Positions 58,104 through 64,000 of a stretch of 64,000 bases of DNA are shown here, in pieces; the first letter of the stretch is position 1; each line of letters opens with the position of its first letter. The position numbers and the translations under genes were made by a program. This DNA is from Bacillota bacterium. GTDB taxonomy: Bacteria; Bacillota; Clostridia; Oscillospirales; Ruminococcaceae. The stretch lies in contig JAEZYS010000018.1 in the NCBI GenBank assembly GCA_023418925.1, positions 51,257-115,256 on the forward strand, read 5' to 3'. The notes under the pieces are model-generated. The model saw only the letters and a program-made list of their open reading frames with translations, had not been told where the DNA came from and ran no database searches.

Positions 58104-58124
58104 AGTAATTATATAAATATGTAT

Positions 58125-59063
58125 TTATCTTGTATTGGAAAGCTTCCATCTGAAAGTTGAAATTCTCTGTGCTTTTGTGTTATCGTATGAAATATTGCTG
58201 CAAACAATAGAAAGATCGTTGTATGTATAATCAACTTTAGCAGATTTAGAACCGAAAGCAAGTGATGCCTTAACCGCATCAGCACCATAGTTTCTCTGAA
58301 TAACTGCTCCAAGCTTGTGGAATTGTCTTTCAAACTCAACAATTTCCTTTGCAAGTATCGGCTTTGTATCACAAAGATTATATATTCCCTGATATGAAGA
58401 TGTAGTCTGAGTAAGAATACCAAGTACAAAGTCAATAATGTTGTATAAGCAACAGAACGAAAAACCATAATCCCCATAACCATATACAAATGAACATCCA
58501 TCCTTAGGATCATAAATCTTTGAATGAAGATTCTCAACGTAATTCTTTGTATAGATAGGACACACTCTCATAATAACGCCTGTTGTACTAGGTTTAAGAG
58601 CCTTTGAAAAAGCTTTTTCAGTATCGTACTTCATTTTTGCATATGCAGTAGCCGGCTTTTCAAGTGCAGTTTCTCTGATAGGTTCTCTTGTTTTCTGAAC
58701 AGCATAAATCTGGTATGTACTTAAAACCATAACATCCTTGATGCCTGCGTTTACAGCTGCCTTAAACAAATACTTATCGACATTAGCGCTGGTTTTTTCA
58801 TGAACCGGTGTTATTATTGCAGGAAGATCATTATCTACAGAACATGCAAGATGAACCAGAGCATCTATCTTACTGCCCTCAATAACACTTGTGATTTTAT
58901 CTTTATCGTCAATCTGAGCCTGAACAAAACTAAAATTAGGTTTGCCCATAAAAGGACTCGGATCCTTATCGGTTCCGATAACATTATATCCCTTTGCCAA
59001 AAGCACTTCTGTCATCTGTGCTCCTATTAATCCTGAGGCCCCAGTTATTAGAACAGTTTTCAT
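58125..59063 (-). CDS. NAD-dependent epimerase/dehydratase family protein
   Basis: The 312-residue extended short-chain dehydrogenase has the Rossmann motif ITGASGLIGAQMTE at residues 6-19, the acidic D in GTDKDPSP, the catalytic Ser region VLSTYQIYA and YAKMK (YxxxK) near residue 143. The C-terminal substrate domain is divergent. It likely acts on a nucleotide sugar. GGAGGGAC precedes the ATG. Confidence 0.88.
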   Translation of the reverse strand: MKTVLITGASGLIGAQMTEVLLAKGYNVIGTDKDPSPFMGKPNFSFVQAQIDDKDKITSVIEGSKIDALVHLACSVDNDLPAIITPVHEKTSANVDKYLFKAAVNAGIKDVMVLSTYQIYAVQKTREPIRETALEKPATAYAKMKYDTEKAFSKALKPSTTGVIMRVCPIYTKNYVENLHSKIYDPKDGCSFVYGYGDYGFSFCCLYNIIDFVLGILTQTTSSYQGIYNLCDTKPILAKEIVEFERQFHKLGAVIQRNYGADAVKASLAFGSKSAKVDYTYNDLSIVCSNISYDNTKAQRISTFRWKLSNTR

Positions 59064-59109
59064 ATTTTGTCCCTCCGTTCCTATATATTTTTTCTATTTT
59101 ATATATATA

Positions 59110-59137
59110 ATTATACCATATAACTTAAATATTTCAA
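59110..59137 (-). promoter_or_regulatory. Promoter of the epimerase gene
   Basis: On the minus strand: TTGAAA (59137-59132), a 16-bp spacer and TATAAT (59115-59110) preceded by TGG. Confidence 0.75.
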
Positions 59138-59203
59138 TAGTTTTTTTCTCCAAATTTGCCTTGCATTTTGTATATATACCACAATTTTTTGGGGAACACC
59201 TAC

Positions 59204-59232
59204 TTGTTTTATTAATGAAAATGTGATATAAT
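59204..59232 (+). promoter_or_regulatory. Promoter of the radical SAM gene
   Basis: TTGTTT (59204-59209), a 17-bp spacer and TATAAT (59227-59232) preceded by TGA. Confidence 0.75.
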
Positions 59233-59261
59233 TTTAAATTATTATGAAAAGAGCAATTCAA

Positions 59262-60218
59262 ATGATAAACCCATACTCCAACTCTGATAACAATAAACGT
59301 TACTATACACATAATTTCTACCTGAAACGCAGATTCGGACAAAAGGTTATAAAGATACCTCTTAATGGTGGGTTCAGTTGTCCTAATATTAATGGCGCCA
59401 AAGGAACAGGCGGATGTACTTACTGTTCATCATCGGGAAGCGGAGATTTTGCCGGTAAACCCTCCGAAAGTATTTCCAAGCAGTTCAGGTCTGTAAAGGG
59501 AATTCTAAACAAGAAGTGGAAAACGGGATTTTATATCCCTTATTTTCAGGCAAATACAAATACCTATGCACCACTGAACCGTTTGAAAGCATTGTATGAG
59601 GAGGCACTTGCACAGGATGATGTTGTCGGACTTGCTGTCTCAACCCGACCTGACTGTATATCTGATGTAGCTGCCGATTATCTTGCAGAGCTTTCTGAAA
59701 GAACATATCTTACTGTTGAGCTTGGGCTTCAGACTATCCATGATGAAACAGGCAGAAAAATTAACCGCTGTCATACTTATGAAGACTTTCTCAAAGGGTA
59801 TGAAAGACTACACAGCAGAAAAATAAATGTCTGCGCACATATTATCAACGGGCTTCCAGGAGAAACACATAATATGATGATGCAGACAGCATCCGCACTT
59901 TCTCTGCTTGAACTTCACAGTCTGAAAATTCATCTGCTTCATATTATTAAGGGAACAGTTCTTGCAGAGCAGTATAAAAAAGGTGAATTTGCTGCAATGA
60001 CTTATGATGAATATATAAACACGGTCTGTGACCAGCTGGAGATACTTCCTCCTGACCTTATTATCCAGCGTGTGACAGGTGACGGAGATAAAAATACTCT
60101 TATTGCTCCTTTGTGGAGCCTGGATAAGTTAAGTGTCTTGAATGGAATAGACAAAGAACTTGTAAGGCGTAATTCATGGCAGGGAAAATTTTATACAAAC
60201 AAAAAAGCCACCGAATAA
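59262..60218 (+). CDS. TIGR01212 family radical SAM protein (YhcC-like)
   Basis: The 318-residue protein has RRFGQKVIKIPLNGGFSCPN, then INGAKGTGGCTYC. This gives the family's C-x-many-CxxC iron-sulfur cluster motif, distinct from the usual CxxxCxxC. LTVELGLQTIHDETGRKINR and HIINGLPGE are also typical of TIGR01212. It should cleave SAM to a radical; the substrate is unknown, with tRNA modification often suggested. AAAGAG at the right distance favours ATG 59262 over ATG 59244. Confidence 0.88.
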   Translation: MINPYSNSDNNKRYYTHNFYLKRRFGQKVIKIPLNGGFSCPNINGAKGTGGCTYCSSSGSGDFAGKPSESISKQFRSVKGILNKKWKTGFYIPYFQANTNTYAPLNRLKALYEEALAQDDVVGLAVSTRPDCISDVAADYLAELSERTYLTVELGLQTIHDETGRKINRCHTYEDFLKGYERLHSRKINVCAHIINGLPGETHNMMMQTASALSLLELHSLKIHLLHIIKGTVLAEQYKKGEFAAMTYDEYINTVCDQLEILPPDLIIQRVTGDGDKNTLIAPLWSLDKLSVLNGIDKELVRRNSWQGKFYTNKKATE

Positions 60219-60236
60219 ACGGTGACTTTTTGATTT
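60203..60236 (+). terminator. Terminator overlapping the end of the radical SAM gene
   Basis: Stem AAAAGCCACCG/CGGTGACTTTT with one mismatch, followed by TGATTTTT. The ascending arm holds the last codons. Confidence 0.75.
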
Positions 60237-60830
60237 TTAAGCATATTGTCCTTTTGATGTAATAAGCTTCTTTGTCTGTGGAACTGTGAATAAAATAATG
60301 GTACCGATAAGCGTAAATACAAGCTCAGGGAGCATATATGTACCATTATAAAGAAAACTATAAAGTAACTCATTATCAGTTGAAAAGGCTTCCCATATCT
60401 TCCCTGATGAGTGCCAAATAACTACTCCACTTGTAACGTGAATTGCAAATCTGATAACAATTGCAATAACTGTACCTGCTATGCACCCGCTTATATCCTT
60501 TGCCCTGAACATTCCTGAAAACCCAATTACTGTATACGCCAAGATATAGTCAAACATAATACATGATACAAGCATTGCAGGTGTAAGTCCCCAACCAAAG
60601 AGCCCGTCTACAACAACACCTTGTCCGAACTGGAGCAGAGAATAAACAAATGCTACAAATAAACCTTTCTTTACACCATGCTTTACGCTGAATACTACTA
60701 TCGGGAGCATTGACATCAAGGTTATTGAACCGCCCCACGGAAGATTGAATACCTTTATACAGCTTAGTACGAACGCCAATGCAACCATTATTGCACCTTC
60801 AACAAGAATTTTTACTTTAGTGTTTTTCAT
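60237..60830 (-). CDS. thiT: Thiamine ECF transporter S component
   Basis: The 197-residue six-helix membrane protein matches ThiT. It has GAIMVALAFVLSCIKVFNLP, WGGSITLMSMLPIVVFS and HVTSGVVIWHSS. ThiT binds thiamine and docks with the shared ECF energy module, not encoded here. GGAGG fits ATG 60830; a TTG at 60845 overlaps it. A TPP riboswitch upstream confirms the vitamin. Confidence 0.95.
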   Translation of the reverse strand: MKNTKVKILVEGAIMVALAFVLSCIKVFNLPWGGSITLMSMLPIVVFSVKHGVKKGLFVAFVYSLLQFGQGVVVDGLFGWGLTPAMLVSCIMFDYILAYTVIGFSGMFRAKDISGCIAGTVIAIVIRFAIHVTSGVVIWHSSGKIWEAFSTDNELLYSFLYNGTYMLPELVFTLIGTIILFTVPQTKKLITSKGQYA

Positions 60831-60865
60831 TAAAATATCCTCCAAATTTTATTTGAACAGAATAG

Positions 60866-61005
60866 AAAAAGCCGCAGGTTTTTTTACCTGCGGCTTGAAT
60901 ATCGAAAAATTCTTTAATGAATTTCCTACGTCGGCATTATCCGAATCAGGTTTATGGGTCGAAGCCAAACTTCCTCTCAGCCCTAACGAGCTCCCCTATT
61001 CAGTT
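60866..61005 (-). promoter_or_regulatory. TPP riboswitch with terminator controlling thiT
   Basis: On the minus strand, GGGAGC near the start, then GGGCTGAGAGG, AACCTGATTCGGATAATGCC and GACGTAGGAA form the complete thi-box aptamer (about 60922-61002). A 10-bp terminator (AGCCGCAGGT/ACCTGCGGCT, 60870-60895) with TTTTT follows. Binding of TPP would stop transcription of thiT. Confidence 0.96.
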
Positions 61006-61013
61006 CAAATGTA

Positions 61014-61042
61014 ATTTTAACACGAATATGTATTTTTGTCAA
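61014..61042 (-). promoter_or_regulatory. Promoter of the TPP riboswitch-thiT transcript
   Basis: On the minus strand: TTGACA (61042-61037), a 17-bp spacer and TAAAAT (61019-61014). The -35 overlaps the last codons of the P-loop kinase gene. Confidence 0.8.
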
Positions 61043-61629
61043 TCGTTATTAGTAAGAATTTTAGAAATACGAGACATTGATTCATTATATTCTTCCTCGG
61101 AAGAATTCTTGAAAATAAGAAGTTCCTTTTCTCTTCCGGGAGCCTGAATTTCAGTCGGAATATCAAAATTAATTCTACTGATATATTCATCCCAGTTGTT
61201 GATCTTCCAAGTATCACGGTCACTGTTTCTTTCAATCATTCTCTGTCTGCATACCTCAGGATCAGTCTGCACCCAGATTACAGCGAGCTCTGCACCTTTT
61301 TCGGCAAGCTTATTTCTAAGATCATTCATATAGTTGACATCTCTGATTTCTCTTGTAAACGGAGCATTGATAAGAACAAGATCCTCATAATCAAGAGCTT
61401 CAAGAGCAATATCAACAATAGCATAATACTCATAATTTCTGATGTTTTCTTCAAAGAAGTCAGAACTGCGGTTATATTCCTCATATGCAACTTCGAATAT
61501 CTGCTTTGAAAGCACTATAAGCGCATCTTTGTCAAGATAAACAATATGCTTAAGATTTTTAGCAAGCTGTCTTGAAATAAAAGTTTTTCCGCATGCCGGT
61601 GGTGATGTTACAAGTATAAGTTTTTTCAC
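61039..61629 (-). CDS. P-loop NTPase, small-molecule or RNA kinase-like
   Basis: The 196-residue protein has an N-terminal Walker A with SPPACGKTFISRQLA (residues 9-23), a VYLDKDAL motif, Walker B-like LVLINAPF and a lid arginine-rich CRQRMIERNSDRD. This layout is that of the AAA_33/zeta-like or shikimate-type kinases. Phosphoryl acceptor unknown. AGAGGAC precedes a GTG start. No antitoxin-like gene is adjacent, so a zeta-toxin role is not favoured. Confidence 0.78.
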   Translation of the reverse strand: MKKLILVTSPPACGKTFISRQLAKNLKHIVYLDKDALIVLSKQIFEVAYEEYNRSSDFFEENIRNYEYYAIVDIALEALDYEDLVLINAPFTREIRDVNYMNDLRNKLAEKGAELAVIWVQTDPEVCRQRMIERNSDRDTWKINNWDEYISRINFDIPTEIQAPGREKELLIFKNSSEEEYNESMSRISKILTNND

Positions 61630-61894
61630 TTAAATTGTCCTCTCATTTAATTAATATATAAGGTAAATTTATTACCTATTTTTGATTTATTACAAGGAAC
61701 AAATTCCCTAACCTTTTAATAATAATATAAACTACGTTAAAAGTCAACAAATATCTCTGTTTTTTATTAATTACATCAGTTTTCACTGTCGGAAAAGCAA
61801 TAAAAATATCAAATTTAAATATAGCAAACTGACAAGTATATATATTTTATATACTTATAATACAGAAAATCCATAAATATAACAACTATTCTTC
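61630..61894. other. AT-rich intergenic region without a gene
   Basis: No coding frame or strong repeat between the divergent P-loop kinase and MATE genes; only the MATE promoter that follows is supported. Confidence 0.45.
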
Positions 61895-61923
61895 TTGAAT
61901 TTAGTTTTTCTATATGGTAAACT
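61895..61923 (+). promoter_or_regulatory. Promoter of the MATE gene
   Basis: TTGAAT (61895-61900), a 17-bp spacer and TAAACT (61918-61923) preceded by TGG. Confidence 0.55.
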
Positions 61924-61967
61924 ACATGTAAGAAAACGATTACAAAATAGGCAAAAGGAGTGATATT

Positions 61968-63317
61968 ATGTCAGTAACGAATTTAACATCATCAAAGAAA
62001 CCTTCTTTAATGCATCTTACATGGCCAATTTTCATTGAACTGCTGATGGCATCACTTACAGGAAACGTTGATCAGATAATGATATCTCAGTATGAAGAGC
62101 CTGCCTTAGCTACAATAGGTACTGCCAATACAGTTATCCTGTTGTTCATTTTAACTTTCTCGGTTTTCAGTCTTGCAACAACAATACTGATTTCACAGTA
62201 CATAGGTGCAGAAAAAAAAGAAATCTTAAGCACCATTTATTCTCTTGCAATCGCAGTAAACACTATTCTAGGTGTTGTTGTCAGCGCAATTCTTGTAATA
62301 TTTGCCGCTCCTATTGCAGAAATTATGAATGTGCTTCCAAGCCAATATGATAATTTCTGTGGATATGTAAGAATCACCGGTGGATTCCTGTTTACTCAGG
62401 CCATCTTCTCAACATTTACAGCTATTCTAAAAAGCAACGCTGTAACAAAACCGATTATGATAATATCAGTTTTAATGAACATAGTCAATATCGGGTTGAA
62501 CTTTGTATTAATGTACGGTATCGGACCTTTCCCTGAGCTTGGAATTAGGGGTGCTGCAATTGCAACAGTTACCAGCCGTATTCTTGCAGTAATTATGATA
62601 ATAGTATTCTACATAAAAACTATAAGAACTAAGATTTCTATTAAAAAGCTTGTCCCATTCCCGAAAAAAATCCTGATAAGTATGCTGAAAATCGGATTGC
62701 CATCAGGCGGCGAGACTGTTTCATACAACTTCACACAAATTATAATTATTGCATGGATAAATGGTTTCGGAGAAGTTCAGTCAACATCAAAATTCTATGT
62801 CACTTTATTTGTACTAGTGTCATGTATGTTTTCAAACGCCATTACGCAGGCTTCACAGATACTTGTAGGCTACCATATTGGTGCTAAGAATTATGATGCC
62901 GCAAAGAAACAGACAAACAAAACTCTATTTATAGCAATTACTGCATCCGGATTTGTTGCATTTATTCTATGGCTGCTTTCACCTGCTATTATGAATCTTC
63001 TGACTGATAATCCTGAAATAGTAGTACTTGTCGGCAAAATACTGCTTATTGACATATTCCTTGAAATGGGCAGAGCAATAAATGTAACAATGGTAAGAGC
63101 ACTTCAGGCTGCAGGAGACACCATATTTCCAATAATTATTGGCATAATTTCAACATGGGTACTTGCAGTCGGCCTGTCCGCTGGCCTTGGCATTGGTCTT
63201 GGAATTGGACTAATAGGTGTATGGATTGCAATGGCATCAGATGAAATTATCCGTGGAATCATCTTTATTTTCAGATGGCGCTCAGACGCATGGAAGAATA
63301 AGGACTTCGTAACTTGA
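61968..63317 (+). CDS. MATE family efflux transporter
   Basis: The 449-residue transporter has 12 transmembrane helices in two MatE repeats. The first shows WPIFIELLMASLTGNVDQIM and the second GLPSGGETVSYNFTQIIIIAW; LKIGLPSGGE and GRAINVTMVRALQAAGD are typical. It exports cationic compounds using a sodium or proton gradient. AAAAGGAG precedes the ATG. Confidence 0.93.
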   Translation: MSVTNLTSSKKPSLMHLTWPIFIELLMASLTGNVDQIMISQYEEPALATIGTANTVILLFILTFSVFSLATTILISQYIGAEKKEILSTIYSLAIAVNTILGVVVSAILVIFAAPIAEIMNVLPSQYDNFCGYVRITGGFLFTQAIFSTFTAILKSNAVTKPIMIISVLMNIVNIGLNFVLMYGIGPFPELGIRGAAIATVTSRILAVIMIIVFYIKTIRTKISIKKLVPFPKKILISMLKIGLPSGGETVSYNFTQIIIIAWINGFGEVQSTSKFYVTLFVLVSCMFSNAITQASQILVGYHIGAKNYDAAKKQTNKTLFIAITASGFVAFILWLLSPAIMNLLTDNPEIVVLVGKILLIDIFLEMGRAINVTMVRALQAAGDTIFPIIIGIISTWVLAVGLSAGLGIGLGIGLIGVWIAMASDEIIRGIIFIFRWRSDAWKNKDFVT

Positions 63318-63321
63318 TTTT

Positions 63322-63890
63322 TTACAAATCAGGTTCAGTATCATCTGGAAAAACCCTTTTGTTTGACGCTTTCATTACTACTCCAGCTGCTGTTTCTATT
63401 TCCTCCGGAACAGCAGCGTCACTGCAATCACCCGCATCTGCAAAAACACCGTTCCAGCCGTTGTTATATGCGCAGATGTATTTCTCATCAAGGCTTCGGC
63501 CACTTTTATCATTTAAATACTCAGCCTTGCTGATAATGCATGGTTTTGTTCCGTCAAGAGTATACTCATTAGGAGTAAGTTCAAACGGAAAACCAGCCCA
63601 ACTGTTATTGCAATAATAGTAATGAATTGAATAAAAGTCCACATAGGCATTAATGTCGCCGCTTTTTCTAAGCATGAAATCCGAAACATAGTTTCCGTTG
63701 CGGTTATCGGAATTGTATTTAACTTTTGCCATCCCGACCGTAACAAGAATTTCGGAATTGCTGTGAACAGCGGCGGCATTTTTTGCAAAAAACGCTGTAA
63801 GATCACCCCAATGAGCAAACTGCGGCTCAATTTTTTCAGCAATCACATCAGGTTCATCAATAATGTCCACTGAAAGAATATAATCCGCTC
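63322..63890 (-). pseudogene. 3' fragment of a GH5-like glycoside hydrolase
   Basis: The leftward frame reads GADYILSVDIIDEPDV and runs to DTEPDL. It contains VDFYSIHYYYCNNSWAGFPF and GTKPCIISKAEY, which resemble the last strands of a (beta/alpha)8 glycoside hydrolase. DEP would correspond to the acid (NEP) and SKAEY to the nucleophile region (usually GEF). The upstream half is missing: the frame hits a stop at the edge of an insertion-sequence-like end. The acid and nucleophile positions are also altered, so activity is doubtful even if the 5' half exists beyond the window. Confidence 0.55.
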
Positions 63891-64000
63891 CCTGTCAAGT
63901 AGACAGACTAAAAAACAAAAGAATATTTAGTATGTGAATTCCACCCTCTTGAGCAGCAGGGTGGAATTTTTCACGCCACATTGGCGTAATGAAATTCCAT
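63885..64000. mobile_element. Probable insertion-sequence end (runs off the window)
   Basis: The sequence TGTCAAGTAGACAG at about 63893-63906 looks like a terminal repeat. It is followed by a terminator hairpin and a second inverted repeat, and it cuts the reading frame of the glycoside hydrolase fragment. The leftward frame just outside reads like a transposase tail (PMWREKFHP) ending in a stop at the junction. No transposase body is visible. Confidence 0.45.
63937..63972 (+). terminator. Hairpin inside the insertion-sequence end
   Basis: Stem AATTCCACCCT/AGGGTGGAATT followed by TTTCAC. A competing pairing with AAATTCC at the window edge is possible. Confidence 0.6.

Noticed and set aside
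61039..61629. Zeta-toxin of a toxin-antitoxin pair
   Set aside because: The P-loop fold is compatible, but no epsilon-like partner is adjacent and the protein is shorter than typical zeta toxins.

Overview
The window is AT-rich chromosomal DNA of a low-GC Gram-positive bacterium, most likely a Ruminococcus-like member of the Oscillospiraceae (Clostridia). This is inferred from the conserved gene blocks ylxM-ffh-rpsP-khpA-rimM-trmD and ftsE-ftsX-M23-ctpA, a SpoVAC-type spore protein, T-box and TPP leaders, Shine-Dalgarno-led TTG and GTG starts, an intracellular GH9 enzyme and surface proteins with NPxTG tails. No 16S gene is present, so the genus is an inference. Promoters are unusually uniform: most have a 17-bp spacer and a TGn-TATAAT extended -10.

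Layout. 0-9.7 kb: an HD-GYP fragment, tRNA-Arg, ilvE, purB, a lipoprotein, a sodium:solute symporter, a PaaK-type acyl-CoA ligase, a YycJ-type metallo-hydrolase, rlmH and an EamA transporter. 9.9-16.5 kb: a Ter-type stress cluster with two TerD proteins, an AIM24 protein, a TIM-barrel C-C lyase, a PRTase-TRSP protein, a StiP-PELOTA protein and a HAD phosphatase. A 118-bp palindromic mobile-like element interrupts it and may supply half a promoter. 16.6-24.5 kb: a heterodimeric ABC exporter, a chemoreceptor, a divergent feoA/dtxR pair and an orphan amino-acid binding lipoprotein. 24.6-25.0 kb: four tRNA genes (Val, Asp, Phe, Gly).

25.1-38.2 kb, read leftward: ylxM, ffh, two small membrane genes, rpsP, khpA, a TPR membrane protein, rimM, trmD, HPr, a PucR-type regulator, ftsE, ftsX, an EnvC-like M23 protein, a CtpA protease, two hypotheticals and an orphan MazF. 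38.5-41.8 kb: a PF06541 membrane protein, a DUF3795 protein, a HEPN/MNT pair and a cytoplasmic GH9 enzyme. 42-51 kb: four secreted or wall-anchored proteins. Two of them are 570-residue paralogues bracketing YjfB, a soluble chemoreceptor-like protein, a PP2C phosphatase, SpoVAC and a Cys-cluster protein. 51.3-64 kb: a T-box-led cupin/DUF3795/thrS unit, RNase Y, an O-antigen-ligase-like protein, an epimerase, a radical SAM protein, TPP-riboswitch thiT, a P-loop kinase, a MATE pump, and a glycoside hydrolase fragment cut off by a probable insertion-sequence end.

The most unusual signal is a recurrent translation-initiation architecture. At several genes (12384, 36145, 38516, 48055 and probably 40020) a strong Shine-Dalgarno is separated from the apparent start codon by a compact hairpin. 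If the hairpin is folded out, spacing returns to about 9-11 nt. Two copies sit in or beside the ribosomal/SRP operon on genes intruding into an otherwise conserved order, and a copy without a following gene lies between rpsP and khpA. Other notable points are the Ter biosynthetic module, direct repeats like an OmpR/PhoP-family operator upstream of only one of the two surface paralogues, a GH9 with its catalytic-base Asp replaced by Asn, and a two-copy double-hairpin repeat.
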